Shown here in pieces: positions 16,884 through 25,608 of a stretch of DNA of 51,645 bases. Made by a program: the position numbers and the translations under genes. The notes under the pieces were generated by a model that did not search any database, had not been told where the DNA came from, and saw only the letters and a program-made list of their open reading frames with translations. This stretch comes from Nostoc sp. JL33 (GTDB lineage: Bacteria; Cyanobacteriota; Cyanobacteriia; Cyanobacteriales; Nostocaceae): NCBI RefSeq assembly GCF_017114985.1, contig NZ_JABXKP010000065.1, forward strand, positions 1 to 51,645, in the 5' to 3' direction. Positions within the stretch are counted from its first letter, which is position 1, and each line of letters starts with the position of its first letter.

Positions 16884-17264
16884 CTACCATATACGCCCAA
16901 TTGGATATGCATCAAAAATTTTATCAGCACTCAATACAGGTATATTTTCAACTACCGACTGTGCAATTAAAAGTCGGTCGAATGGATCACGGTGATGTAA
17001 AGGTAGTGTAGCAACAACAGCAACGTGGTCTATGGTGATTGGCAAGAATTCAATACCATTCCTAATTATTTGCTGTTGGATAAACTCATTAAAAGGCAAA
17101 CCAAAGCTGAGTTTACCAATGCTGTGCTTGATTGCCATTTCCCAAACGCTAGCAATACTCAGTAGATTATCATTATTTTCAATTTGCGAGCGCAAACTAA
17201 CGCTGATTCTTGGATCACCCATCACAAACCAAATAAAAGTATGAGTGTCTAGTAGTTGCCTCAT
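16884..17264 (-). CDS. PIN-domain toxin (VapC-like ribonuclease)
   Basis: The 126-residue protein begins RQLLDTHTFIWF, with the first acidic residue of the PIN active site. SIASVWEMAIK supplies the conserved Glu, and HHRDPFDRLLIAQSV the later Asp pair. PIN toxins cleave RNA. The upstream antitoxin overlaps the start by four bases (17261-17264), the usual translational coupling. This subgroup (type II toxin paired with Phd) is common in cyanobacteria. Confidence 0.9.
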   Translation of the reverse strand: MRQLLDTHTFIWFVMGDPRISVSLRSQIENNDNLLSIASVWEMAIKHSIGKLSFGLPFNEFIQQQIIRNGIEFLPITIDHVAVVATLPLHHRDPFDRLLIAQSVVENIPVLSADKIFDAYPIGRIW

Positions 17265-17488
17265 TCCATATATTCCTTAAAATCTTCGAGCGGTACATCA
17301 AAGTCATCAGATATTGTTACAAGTCCTTTAGCACTACCATACTTAGGACGGTGTTTAACTGCCGACACAGGAGTTAACTTCACAACAGGTTGATTATCTT
17401 TGATGATAATAATTTCCTCACCACTGAGTGCTGCTTCAATCAACTCAGGTAAGTTTTGAGATGCTTCAGCGAGAGTAATTTGCTGCAT
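17261..17488 (-). CDS. Phd/YefM-type antitoxin
   Basis: The 75-residue protein begins MQQITLAEASQNLPELIEAA, the DNA-binding N-terminus typical of Phd/YefM antitoxins, followed by GEEIIIIKDNQPVVKLTPV. The C-terminal part (DFDVPLEDFKEYME) should wrap the PIN toxin encoded next. The complex usually represses its own promoter. It is the first gene of a two-gene unit. Confidence 0.9.
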   Translation of the reverse strand: MQQITLAEASQNLPELIEAALSGEEIIIIKDNQPVVKLTPVSAVKHRPKYGSAKGLVTISDDFDVPLEDFKEYME

Positions 17489-17549
17489 AAGTATTACCTT
17501 TGGATAGAAAGACTAAAGTGCTACCACTATCCTAACTTTGAATTCTCGA

Positions 17550-18176
17550 TTAAATTAAAGGAAACCAATTTAACCAAGCGTCCCAATTTTCTACAATTTG
17601 GGCAAATTCTGCGTAACCGCTTGCTTGAGGATGAACACCATCATTAGCTTTTGCCTCATTTATCCAGATGTTTGATTTTTCTAATATCGGAAAAACATTT
17701 AAATAAGGTACATTTAATTGATTACAAATCAAAGTATACTCTTTAGATAAATCGATATTTCTCTGCCTCCTTTGAGGGTTTTCTTGTTCTGCATATGGCG
17801 CAGAACCAACCATCAACACAGGGTACAACTTTTGGGCTTCACTTAAAATTTCACGCGTATTTTTGATTGAATCTGCCAAATCCACGCGAGTTTTACCATT
17901 TTCTACTGTTGTGTCATTCAATCCAAAGGAAAATATAACTCTGCCATCATATTCTTTGGGTAAGCGAAGTGATACTTCCTGTAACCAACGCTTTGCTATA
18001 TTAGTACTAGTATCTCGCCTAATCCCTAAATTATAGTAGGTGATATCATAGCCTTTTTTATTAGCATTAGCGCATATTCTGCCTGTCCAACCAAGACATT
18101 CTGGGTCGCCAGTACCATTAACAAAAGAGTCGCCAACAAAGCAAATTCTTACTTCCGGTAGATGCTGCAATTCCAT
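17550..18176 (-). CDS. SGNH/GDSL-family hydrolase
   Basis: The 208-residue protein carries the four SGNH blocks: FVGDSFVNG near residue 14 (Ser nucleophile), a Gly in YYNLGIRRD, SFGLNDT near 93 (Asn), and DGVHPQASGY near 181 (Asp and His). These enzymes are esterases or lipases with varied acyl substrates. No signal peptide is visible, so it is probably cytoplasmic. It follows the rbc operon on the same strand after a clear terminator, so it likely has its own promoter. Confidence 0.88.
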   Translation of the reverse strand: MELQHLPEVRICFVGDSFVNGTGDPECLGWTGRICANANKKGYDITYYNLGIRRDTSTNIAKRWLQEVSLRLPKEYDGRVIFSFGLNDTTVENGKTRVDLADSIKNTREILSEAQKLYPVLMVGSAPYAEQENPQRRQRNIDLSKEYTLICNQLNVPYLNVFPILEKSNIWINEAKANDGVHPQASGYAEFAQIVENWDAWLNWFPLI

Positions 18177-18234
18177 TTATTACCTTATTAAAAAACGTAG
18201 AGAATAACTCCGCGTCCCTTTGCGTTCCTCTGCG

Positions 18235-18302
18235 TTTTCCTTCTCTGCGTTCGCGCAGCGTGTCGCAGACAGACGCTTTGCGAATGCGTTCCTCTGCGTT
18301 TC
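18235..18302. repeat. GC-rich small dispersed repeat
   Basis: GTTCGCGCAGCGTGTCGCAG and the following ACAGACGCTTTGCGAA are almost the same as a segment at about 33510-33545. TGCGTTCCTCTGCGTTT segments flank it. Such short dispersed repeats are known from Nostoc genomes. Confidence 0.75.
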
Positions 18303-18318
18303 AAAACAAATCTAGTAA

Positions 18319-18350
18319 ATAGGAGAGGCAGATAATTCTACCTCTCCTAT
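18319..18350 (-). terminator. Terminator of the rbcL-rbcX-rbcS operon
   Basis: A perfect 10-bp stem (ATAGGAGAGG / CCTCTCCTAT) with a 12-base loop lies 33 bp after the rbcS stop. On the minus strand TTTACTAG follows, giving a short T stretch. Confidence 0.8.
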
Positions 18351-18383
18351 GGGGATAAACCAATTACTCAAAGCTTGCTAACT

Positions 18384-18722
18384 TTAGTATTTGTTAGCTT
18401 TGTTGGGTTTGTGAACAAGAAAGCTGAGAATTTGGCACTGCTTGATGTTGTCAAAACCCACAACCCGGATATAGCTGGTGTTGAATTGAGAACGGCATCC
18501 TTGAACTTCGCTCAATACTTCTTGAGTGGATTTAGCACCAAACAAAGGTAGCTTCCACATTGTCCAATAGAATTCTTTAGGATCAGAAGTTTCGTTAAAC
18601 TCGATCGCTGGAATGTAACCTTGATTCAAAATGTACTGGATCTGTTTGGAAATTTGAGCATCAGACAGGGGGGGCAGATAAGAAAGGGTTTCGTAACGAC
18701 GCTCTTTTGGTAAAGTTTGCAT
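18384..18722 (-). CDS. rbcS: Rubisco small subunit
   Basis: The 112-residue subunit caps the L8 core of form IB Rubisco. It begins [21 protein letters not shown], includes [22 protein letters not shown] (conserved tryptophan segment) and [15 protein letters not shown], and ends in SFLVHKP. The length is normal for cyanobacteria. It is the last gene of the operon, 46 bp after rbcX. Confidence 0.97.
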   Translation of the reverse strand: MQTLPKERRYETLSYLPPLSDAQISKQIQYILNQGYIPAIEFNETSDPKEFYWTMWKLPLFGAKSTQEVLSEVQGCRSQFNTSYIRVVGFDNIKQCQILSFLVHKPNKANKY

Positions 18723-18768
18723 AGCTTTTGATAATGGGTTGTGATTTTTTACTACTAGGTTGACCGAA

Positions 18769-19176
18769 CTAATTCGATAAGTTATCTAAATTCGGATCTG
18801 AAGTTGCTTGCTGTTCTGGTTGCAGACTGGGGTTTGATGCGTCTATTCGGGTGATGCGTTCTAAATGCTGGCGACGCTGTTCCATGTTGGCTTGCTGAAT
18901 GCCAGTGCGAACCATTTCCGGTAAAAATTCGATGATTTCTTCGGCAATGTGTTCCCTGACAGTCATGATTCGCAAAGCCAAATCTGGTTTTTCTTGCAAC
19001 AGTTGCTCAATGTATGATTCACCATTCTGAATTTTGCCAGACGAAAAGTTATGCAGCCAAAGTTCTAATGGAGGATTCGTTTCGCCTAGCTGTACCAAGA
19101 CTGTCCTTAGAGCCTGATAAGTCAGATAACTTTGGAGAGTCTTGGCTGTGTCCTTTGCAATTTGCTTAAGATTCAT
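18769..19176 (-). CDS. rbcX: Rubisco assembly chaperone RbcX
   Basis: The 135-residue helical protein binds the C-terminal tail of RbcL and stabilises antiparallel large-subunit dimers before RbcS joins. It begins [20 protein letters not shown], includes [19 protein letters not shown] and ENGESY-like GESYIEQLL, all typical of RbcX. It lies between rbcL and rbcS, the standard order in Nostoc. The acidic/polar tail after residue 110 is variable in the family. Confidence 0.95.
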   Translation of the reverse strand: MNLKQIAKDTAKTLQSYLTYQALRTVLVQLGETNPPLELWLHNFSSGKIQNGESYIEQLLQEKPDLALRIMTVREHIAEEIIEFLPEMVRTGIQQANMEQRRQHLERITRIDASNPSLQPEQQATSDPNLDNLSN

Positions 19177-19194
19177 GCTTGACCCCAGCCGTCA

Positions 19195-19275
19195 ACAGTT
19201 ATGAGTTAAGAAATTAAGAGTTATGAATTATGAATTAATGTAACTCTTAACTCCTAACTTCTAACTCCTAACTTT
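19195..19275. repeat. Heptamer repeats in the rbcL-rbcX spacer
   Basis: The spacer holds degenerate 7-bp units: GTTATGA/GTTAAGA forms near 19198-19230, then CTTAACT, CCTAACT, TCTAACT, CCTAACT at about 19242-19271. The two halves are partly complementary and could form a hairpin between rbcL and rbcX. Repeats in this spacer are a known variable feature of Nostoc. Confidence 0.75.
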
Positions 19276-19278
19276 TTA

Positions 19279-20709
19279 TCAGACGGTATCCATAGCTTCA
19301 AACTCGAACTTGATTTCTTTCCACAGTTCGCAAGCAACGGCCAATTCAGGAGACCACTTAGCGGCTTCGCGGATAATATCGTTACCTTCACGAGCCAAGT
19401 TGCGACCTTCGTTACGAGCTTGGACGCAAGCTTCTAAAGCTACGCGGTTAGCTGTAGCACCAGGAGCATTACCCCAAGGATGTCCGAGAGTACCACCACC
19501 AAATTGCAGCACGGAGTCATCACCAAAGATTTCTACGAGTGCAGGCATGTGCCAGATGTGGATACCACCGGAAGCAACTGCCATTACACCAGGTAGAGAA
19601 GCCCAGTCTTGGGTAAAGTAGATACCGCGAGACTTGTCTTGTTCAATGTAGTTTTCACGCAACAAGTCAACGAAGCCCATTGTGATACCGCGTTCACCTT
19701 CGAGTTTACCAACCACTGTTCCGGTGTGGATGTGATCACCACCAGACATCCGTAGTGCTTTAGCCAAAACGCGGAAGTGGATACCGTGGTTCTTTTGACG
19801 GTCGATAACGGCGTGCATAGCGCGGTGAATGTGCAACAGAATACCGTTGTCACGACACCAACGAGCCAATGTAGTGTTGGCGGTGAAGCCTGCTGTCAGG
19901 TAGTCATGCATGATAATGGGCTGTTTGAGTTCTTTAGCGAACTCAGCCCGCTTCAGCATTTCTTCACAGGTGGGGGCGGTAACGTTTAGGTAGTGACCTT
20001 TGATTTCACCGGTTTCAGCTTGAGCTTTGGTAATAGCTTCAGATACGAACAAGAAGCGATCGCGCCACCGTTGGAATGGAGCGGAGTTAATGTTTTCGTC
20101 GTCTTTGGTGAAGTCCAAACCACCGCGCAAGCACTCGTATACAGCACGTCCGTAGTTCTTAGCCGAAAGACCTAATTTGGGCTTAATTGTACAACCCAGC
20201 AAAGGACGACCATATTTGTTTAACTTGTCACGCTCAACTTGAATCCCGTGGGGAGGCCCTTGGAAGGTCTTCAGGTAAGCTACAGGAATCCGTAAGTCTT
20301 CTAGACGCAGTGCCCGCAAGGCTTTAAAACCAAATACGTTCCCCACAATCGAGGTCAACATGTTGGTTACAGAGCCTTCTTCAAACAAATCCAAAGGATA
20401 AGCAATGTAGGCGATGAATTGGTTGTCATCACCAGGAACTGGTTCGATGTCGTAGCAACGACCTTTGTAGCGATCTAGGTCGGTGAGCAAGTCTGTCCAC
20501 ACAGTTGTCCAAGTACCTGTGGAAGACTCAGCCGCAACAGCCGCAGCTGCTTCTTCGGGGGGAACTCCGGGCTGGGGCGTAACACGGAATGCCGCTAAAA
20601 TGTCTGTATCTTTCGGTGTGTAATCGGGTGTGTAATAAGTTAGTCTGTAATCTTGAACCCCGGCTTTATACCCAGTTTTGCTCTGAGTCTTCGTTTGCGC
20701 GTAAGACAT
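19279..20709 (-). CDS. rbcL: Rubisco large subunit, form IB
   Basis: The 476-residue catalytic subunit fixes CO2 onto ribulose bisphosphate. [14 protein letters not shown] holds the carbamylated lysine and metal ligands, HIHRAMHAV a catalytic His, and [12 protein letters not shown] the loop-6 lysine. The N-terminus [20 protein letters not shown] and the length are typical of cyanobacteria. It is first in the rbcL-rbcX-rbcS operon. No upstream gene is close; 854 bp separate it from the divergent propeller gene, so its promoter lies there. Confidence 0.98.
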   Translation of the reverse strand: MSYAQTKTQSKTGYKAGVQDYRLTYYTPDYTPKDTDILAAFRVTPQPGVPPEEAAAAVAAESSTGTWTTVWTDLLTDLDRYKGRCYDIEPVPGDDNQFIAYIAYPLDLFEEGSVTNMLTSIVGNVFGFKALRALRLEDLRIPVAYLKTFQGPPHGIQVERDKLNKYGRPLLGCTIKPKLGLSAKNYGRAVYECLRGGLDFTKDDENINSAPFQRWRDRFLFVSEAITKAQAETGEIKGHYLNVTAPTCEEMLKRAEFAKELKQPIIMHDYLTAGFTANTTLARWCRDNGILLHIHRAMHAVIDRQKNHGIHFRVLAKALRMSGGDHIHTGTVVGKLEGERGITMGFVDLLRENYIEQDKSRGIYFTQDWASLPGVMAVASGGIHIWHMPALVEIFGDDSVLQFGGGTLGHPWGNAPGATANRVALEACVQARNEGRNLAREGNDIIREAAKWSPELAVACELWKEIKFEFEAMDTV

Positions 20710-21563
20710 ATTTTATCCTTCCCAGAAGTCAGTCTTTTTACTTATCAAATCACGTTCTTGCAACTTTTCCTTACCCCGCTCCTCCCCCCTTCAGAGGCAA
20801 GAAGCTCAGGAAAATTTTTTTTAAGGGTTGCTTTTGGCAGAGGGTACAGTTTTTCGCGGCGGTAATCCTCTTCAGCAGTGTTCTCACCTTCTAGAGGTAC
20901 ACGACCTAGCGCTTTACTGTTCCCTGTTCCTACGAGTCAAAATTCTTTTTTACCTTTTCTCCCCACCTGACTAAACCTTCTCAATTTCACCAAAACTTCC
21001 GAGTTTTGCGGGCAGCATTTAGATAATGCCCTTACAAATCAGGGTCTTCAGGGGATTGGGCTGGCTGCCACACATTCCCGCCTCTACACTCCTTCTATCT
21101 TCCCCACTGATGGAAAAGATACCACAAAAGAATCTACTTGACACAGATATTAGCAGAGTAATGAGCGAAAGAAAAAAGAATTGCACACCACGTAATTTGT
21201 ATCTTGTCTCACAATATATCAAGAATTTGATAAGTTATTCTTTGAAAGTTTTTAACTTATCTATTTAATTTTGTTATCACATAAAGATTTAAAGATTTTG
21301 TAACAAAAAGTTTACAAAGTTTGATGAATAACTGTAACGAAGCTTTTCGGGGTGGGGGAGTTGTGCTGTTAGCGGATAGCTGTTGTTTAGCCTGTGCTGG
21401 GTGGGAAATCTTGCTTCTTTACTGAGAAATGGGAACTGGAACTCAAAAAAGAGGAACTGTTTTGCCCAATAGCATTAAATTTGAGAAAAATTGCCTATGA
21501 CGTTTAAAAAATCCCAGCTAAGGGAACACTGGAATTAACCCAAAGCGAGTTTAGGTAGTGGCT
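20710..21563. promoter_or_regulatory. Long rbcL upstream region
   Basis: This gap of about 850 bp separates the divergent rbcL and propeller genes and must hold both promoters. No gene is supported. TTTTGTTA at about 21270-21277 and TAACAAAA at 21301-21308 form a spaced inverted repeat; GTAACAAAAAGTTTAC (21300-21315) is palindrome-like but has ten rather than eight central bases, so it is not a standard NtcA site. No exact start or regulator could be assigned. Confidence 0.5.
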
Positions 21564-22670
21564 ATGGGTACTGTCTCCAAAGGAAATGTCACCGTGGTAT
21601 TGTTTTACAAGCGTACTAGTTTATTGATTACTTCTATCTTGTTGGGGTTGATAGCTTTGCCTAGTATGGGATGGGCACAAAAAACCCCTAGCATTAATTC
21701 ATCTGATGTAACCCCTACTTACCCACCTTCCCCACCGCCACCGCGAGTGCAACCCTTGCCCAATGATCAAGAAGTGCAAGAACATTCTCGACAAACTGAT
21801 TATCGTGTGGGTAACTTACTGGCAGATGTAACAGGCAATCTTTGGGTAGGTTCTGGGCGGGGACTATCGCGGATTGATCCTAAAACTGGCAAGATTATTT
21901 CTCGTGTTAGCTTACCAAATATTGCCATTGGTGCTTTAGCCCAAGACAAAGTAGGACGTTTGTGGGTGGGAAGTTATGAGGGACTAGTACGAGTAGATCC
22001 CCGCACTAACGAAATTACCGCACAGAATTTATTTTTGCCTTCTAAACGGGTGTTGTCGCTGTTACTTGACAAGCGGGGTTATTTGTGGACTGGAACTGAT
22101 AATGGTTTAGCTTTAATTAGTCCCGACCAAGGCTTGATTATGACAACATTACAAAATCTGCCTGGTGTTAGCGCCAACACTCTGACTTTAGATGCTGAAG
22201 GTCAACTGTGGGTTGGCACCCTTGATGGATTAGTGCGGGTAAATACTGGTAGTGCTGCGATTATGAAGCGGATAGCCGATTTACCAGGGACGACTGTACA
22301 AGCTTTAGCTATTAGTCCAGAAGGATTAATTTGGGCGGGAATGCCGAATAATTTGCTAGTTATTAACCCAAAAACTGGTGCAGTGTTGCGGTCTGTGACT
22401 CGCTTGCGTGGGCGTAACGTGACAGTAGTACGTTTTGCTAAAGATGGTAGTCTCTGGGTCGGGACTAATAATGGTTTGTTACGATTAAATCCAAATACAG
22501 GAGCTGTGTTAGATGCAGAAGTTGCTGGACTTCCTTCTAGTCGGGTTCTTGCCCTTGCACCTGACATTAGCAATAAATTATGGATTGGTACTAGTGAAGG
22601 TCTAGCTTGGTTAATGCCCAAAATGCGTAGTGCAAAACCCCATATTGCTTTCAGTCGCGTCGTTAAATGA
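21564..22670 (+). CDS. Exported beta-propeller protein (Reg_prop type repeats)
   Basis: The product has about 368 residues from ATG 21564 (GTG 21558 is an alternative). A hydrophobic signal segment (LLITSILLGLIALPSMGWA) is followed by a Pro-rich spacer and then about seven repeats of some 40 residues with the motif LWVGTxxGLxRxxPxTG (for example GNLWVGSGRGLSRIDPKTG, GSLWVGTNNGLLRLNPNTG). This is the propeller found in sensor histidine kinases, here without any kinase domain. It probably binds a ligand or partner in the periplasm. It is separated from panB by a heptamer array. Confidence 0.8.
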   Translation: MGTVSKGNVTVVLFYKRTSLLITSILLGLIALPSMGWAQKTPSINSSDVTPTYPPSPPPPRVQPLPNDQEVQEHSRQTDYRVGNLLADVTGNLWVGSGRGLSRIDPKTGKIISRVSLPNIAIGALAQDKVGRLWVGSYEGLVRVDPRTNEITAQNLFLPSKRVLSLLLDKRGYLWTGTDNGLALISPDQGLIMTTLQNLPGVSANTLTLDAEGQLWVGTLDGLVRVNTGSAAIMKRIADLPGTTVQALAISPEGLIWAGMPNNLLVINPKTGAVLRSVTRLRGRNVTVVRFAKDGSLWVGTNNGLLRLNPNTGAVLDAEVAGLPSSRVLALAPDISNKLWIGTSEGLAWLMPKMRSAKPHIAFSRVVK

Positions 22671-22680
22671 GGGAATGGGG

Positions 22681-22761
22681 AGTGGTGAGTGGGGAGTGGT
22701 GAAATTCCCTAATTCCTAATCCCTAATCCCCACTCCCTACTCCCTACTCCCTACTCCCCAC
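22681..22761. repeat. Heptamer tandem repeats
   Basis: GGGAGTG/GTGAGTG units are followed by CCTAATT/CCTAATC and then three CTCCCTA units (about 22734-22754). The two halves are inverted relative to each other, so a transcript could fold into a long stem between the propeller gene and panB. Confidence 0.75.
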
Positions 22762-22769
22762 CTAGAAAA

Positions 22770-23540
22770 ATGGCAATCACTACCCAGCAATTAATTCAAT
22801 GGAAACAACAGGGACGTGCAATTGTGGCGTTGACCGCCTGGGATTATGCGATCGCTCAACTCCTCGATGCAGCTGGTGTAGACTTAATCCTTGTGGGTGA
22901 CTCTATGGCAGTAGTTCTAGGGTATGAAACAACACTGCCGATCACTTTGGATGAGATGATCTACCACGCCAAATCTGTGCGTCGAGGGGTTAAACGCGCA
23001 TTAGTGGTTGTAGATTTACCATTTTTGACGTATCAAGAAAGTCTCCAGCAAGCGATGCACTCAGCTGGGCGGGTATTGAAGGAAACGGGCGCTCAAGCGG
23101 TAAAATTGGAAGGTGGCTATCCAGCGATCGCCGAAACTGTGGCTCGTTTAGTACAAGCCGGAATTCCGGTAATGGGTCATGTAGGTTTGACACCGCAATC
23201 AATACATCAACTCGGTTTGCGACAACAGGGAAAGAGCCAGGAAACGGGAGAAAGAATTTTCAATGAAGCGATCGCTCTAGAACAAGCTGGTGTATTTTCT
23301 TTAGTGTTAGAGCATATCCCCGCAGATTTAGCAATGCAGATTACACAACAATTGAGCATTCCGACAATTGGTATCGGTGCAGGAATTCACTGCGATGGAC
23401 AAGTTTTAGTTACTTCAGATGTCATCGGACTTACAGAGAAACGTCCACCATTTGCCAAAGTTTATACAAACTTGCGGGAGACGATTACTAAAGCCGTGCA
23501 AGATTATGCTGTGGAAGTGAGAGAGCGAAAGTTTCCATAA
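22770..23540 (+). CDS. panB: 3-methyl-2-oxobutanoate hydroxymethyltransferase
   Basis: The 256-residue enzyme makes ketopantoate from ketoisovalerate and methylene-tetrahydrofolate, the first committed step to pantothenate and coenzyme A. Recognisable motifs are [30 protein letters not shown] (metal Asp), [31 protein letters not shown] and [16 protein letters not shown]. The length is normal. No other pan gene is in the window. Confidence 0.95.
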   Translation: MAITTQQLIQWKQQGRAIVALTAWDYAIAQLLDAAGVDLILVGDSMAVVLGYETTLPITLDEMIYHAKSVRRGVKRALVVVDLPFLTYQESLQQAMHSAGRVLKETGAQAVKLEGGYPAIAETVARLVQAGIPVMGHVGLTPQSIHQLGLRQQGKSQETGERIFNEAIALEQAGVFSLVLEHIPADLAMQITQQLSIPTIGIGAGIHCDGQVLVTSDVIGLTEKRPPFAKVYTNLRETITKAVQDYAVEVRERKFP

Positions 23541-23552
23541 TAAATAAAGGGA

Positions 23553-23649
23553 CTAGTACCGCAAGGCGGAAGTCAAAAGTCAAAAAGCTTGTGTTGTCAG
23601 CTTTTCCCTGATTGTGAATGGTATCTCTATTTACGCCGTGCTGTACTAG
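23553..23649. mobile_element. MITE-like element with CTAGTACNGCANGGCG ends
   Basis: The left end CTAGTACCGCAAGGCG and the reversed right end CTAGTACAGCACGGCG differ at two of 16 positions. The 97-bp interior is non-coding. Related single or collapsed ends occur at 14223 and 5915-5947. Confidence 0.65.
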
Positions 23650-23729
23650 GAACTAAGGAATAAGAATTAAATAACATACAGCTTACCTCACCCTCAATCC
23701 CTCTCCGATATATTGGAGAGCGAAGCTAG

Positions 23730-23813
23730 AGACAACAAAGGCAATTAGCACAACAACGGGCTGAACGCTTGGCGCAAAGGCTGAGAGACATGGGTGCAAA
23801 TCCAGACGAATAA
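23730..23813 (+). pseudogene. C-terminal remnant of a Uma2-type gene
   Basis: The frame from 23730 reads RQQRQLAQQRAERLAQRL, then RDMGANPDE and TAA. This is the Gln/Arg coiled coil and the terminal LG-DPD-type signature seen in the complete Uma2 genes at 24728, 31646 and 33562. A TAG directly precedes it and no catalytic domain remains. Confidence 0.7.
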
Positions 23814-23816
23814 GCT

Positions 23817-24062
23817 TTAACTTTGAGAATCTTGCTTGTTTTGATTTGCTTGCTCAATGCGTTGCCTAATTGCTTCTTCTGCGATGCGAATATTGTCTTC
23901 TATGGGTGTACCATCTGCTGTCACCATTGGCCCATACAATGTTGCTTCCGAATCAGGAGTCCGACGATTAACTAATATATCTAAAGCTTCCAAATCTTCC
24001 CGATGTGCAAGCACATAGGCTTTTAGTTTTTTTGTAGACATTTCTGCAAAATTAGGTTTCAT
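23817..24062 (-). CDS. DUF6887-like small protein
   Basis: The 81-residue protein starts at ATG 24062 (MKPNFAEMSTKKLKAYVLAH), with GGAGGTT about nine bases upstream. It continues REDLEALDILVNRR and a charged helical end. The beginning matches the small cyanobacterial family I know as DUF6887, usually paired with DUF6888. The start overlaps the end of the partner gene by 11 bases (24052-24062), which implies coupled translation. The function is unknown; size and pairing resemble toxin-antitoxin modules. Confidence 0.65.
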   Translation of the reverse strand: MKPNFAEMSTKKLKAYVLAHREDLEALDILVNRRTPDSEATLYGPMVTADGTPIEDNIRIAEEAIRQRIEQANQNKQDSQS

Positions 24063-24363
24063 CGATAAACCTCCAATCTCCACTAGGAAAAATCATGACT
24101 TGGATATCATCACCTGCCAGAATGTATATGTATCCTTTGAGTTCATTAAAACGGAATAGTTGGATGTTGCGATAGCCATTAGACAGCATCTGGTAGACAC
24201 GCACGCTGGCTAAGGCTTGTTCGTTGGTTGGGTTGATTGTCTGTTCCTCAATTGTGACATAAATAATAGTAAGCCTTGGCGACTTATTACAAACCCTGTT
24301 ATACCATTTCACGTAAACCCTGATACATATAGATTTATCGTAGGGGCACAACATATCTTGCAA
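24052..24363 (-). CDS. DUF6888-like small protein (start uncertain)
   Basis: The recognisable domain is the last 65 residues: NPTNEQALASVRVYQMLSNG, then YRNIQLFRFNELKGYIYILAGD, and GDWRFIDET. The longest frame adds about 35 residues that do not look conserved and that overlap an HNH fragment on the other strand. No ATG lies at the expected start, and the codon near it is ATC, so the original start may have mutated. It is followed, overlapping by 11 bases, by the DUF6887-like gene. Confidence 0.55.
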   Translation of the reverse strand: MQDMLCPYDKSICIRVYVKWYNRVCNKSPRLTIIYVTIEEQTINPTNEQALASVRVYQMLSNGYRNIQLFRFNELKGYIYILAGDDIQVMIFPSGDWRFIDET

Positions 24364-24604
24364 TGAATTTAAAGCTGATTCAACCGAAGCTATAGATCCT
24401 TTGACTGGGGAAACAACGCCTCTATTTAATCCGCGTACACAGAGATGGTCTGATAATTTTACTTGGAGTTCTGATGCTACAAAAGTTGAAGGTTTAACTA
24501 TTATTGGTAGGGCGACAATTGTTTGCTTGCGAATGAATAATCCAGTTATACTTGTTGCCCAACGACGTTGGACAATTAGTAGTTGGCATCCTCTTGATGA
24601 TTAA
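24359..24604 (+). pseudogene. HNH endonuclease, C-terminal fragment
   Basis: From about 24359 the frame reads CNEFKADSTEAIDPLTGE and then PLFNPRTQRWSDNFTWSSDA, a pattern typical of the C-terminal half of cyanobacterial HNH endonucleases, ending with RRRW-like AQRRWTISSWHPLDD. The upstream zinc/His catalytic part is missing and no start codon or ribosome site is seen. The DUF6888-like gene on the opposite strand abuts the break. Confidence 0.65.
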
Positions 24605-24727
24605 TTTGAAGAGTTTCTTAGCATCTGCAATCAAGATAATCTGGATCTATAGCTAAAATCAATATTAACGCGATCGCTATCTCAACTAGAAATCTCAGCT
24701 AAAAACCCCATACTTGGAGGTGCAGCA

Positions 24728-25486
24728 ATGGTACAACAAGTCACACCAGAAACCACAATCGAAGTCATCTACCCAGAAAGCGACGGACAGCCAATGGCGG
24801 ATAATACAGAACAATTTGCATGGATTGTTAAAATTAAAGAAAATTTAGAAATCTTATTTGCATCGCCAGCTGATGTATTTATCGCCGGAGATTTGTTTTG
24901 GTATCCAGTTGAAGGAAACCCTAATATTAAACAAGCGCCCGATACGATGGTAGTCTTTGGCAGACCAAAAGGAAAACGGAGTTCCTATTTACAGTGGAAT
25001 GAAGATAATATACCTCCCCAGGTAGTATTTGAAATTCTCTCGCCAGGTAACACTCTCAAAGAAATGACCAAAAAATTGCAGTTTTACCAGCGTTACGGCG
25101 TGGAAGAATATTATATTTATGATCCGGAGAAGAACGATTTAAATGGCTTGCTCCGTTCTGAGGATAGTTTTGAAGTTATCGAAGAGATGAATGGCTGGGT
25201 AAGTCCGCGTTTGGGAATCCGTTTTACATTAACACTGGATACCCTGGAAATTGTTTCTTCCACCGGACAAAAGTTTTTAAGCCCCTTAGAAATTGACCAG
25301 TTACGGGAACAAGAACGCCAACGTGCAGAACAAGAACGCCAAGCAAAGGAAGCGGCTTTACAAGAATTAGAAGCGGCTTCACAAGAATTAGAAGCGGCTT
25401 CACAAGAATTAGAAAAAGAGCGCGATCGCTATCAAGAATTGTTAGCTAAACTCAAACAAAAGGGAATTGACACAGATAATTTGTAA
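24728..25486 (+). CDS. Uma2-family endonuclease-like protein
   Basis: The 252-residue protein starts at ATG 24728 after GGAGG. Residues 1-190 form the Uma2 (DUF820) PD-(D/E)XK-like fold: APDTMVVFG (acidic), [11 protein letters not shown], and [16 protein letters not shown]. The last 60 residues are a coiled coil of [24 protein letters not shown] heptads with a repeated QELEAAS unit, ending in [11 protein letters not shown]. The family is strongly expanded in Nostoc; its natural substrate is not established. Two more full copies are in this window. Confidence 0.85.
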   Translation: MVQQVTPETTIEVIYPESDGQPMADNTEQFAWIVKIKENLEILFASPADVFIAGDLFWYPVEGNPNIKQAPDTMVVFGRPKGKRSSYLQWNEDNIPPQVVFEILSPGNTLKEMTKKLQFYQRYGVEEYYIYDPEKNDLNGLLRSEDSFEVIEEMNGWVSPRLGIRFTLTLDTLEIVSSTGQKFLSPLEIDQLREQERQRAEQERQAKEAALQELEAASQELEAASQELEKERDRYQELLAKLKQKGIDTDNL

Positions 25487-25608
25487 TTGCTGCTGTTGAT
25501 GGTGCGTTATGCTGTCGCTACTGGCTATGTCTAAAACGCCCTATTTGTTCATGCATCTTAGCGCTGATGCTGATGGATACTTATGATATAGGAACTAAAA
25601 ATTTAACT

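Noticed and set aside
21300..21315. NtcA site upstream of rbcL
   Set aside because: The palindrome GTAACAAAAAGTTTAC has ten central bases, not the eight of the standard site; distance to the transcript start is unknown.
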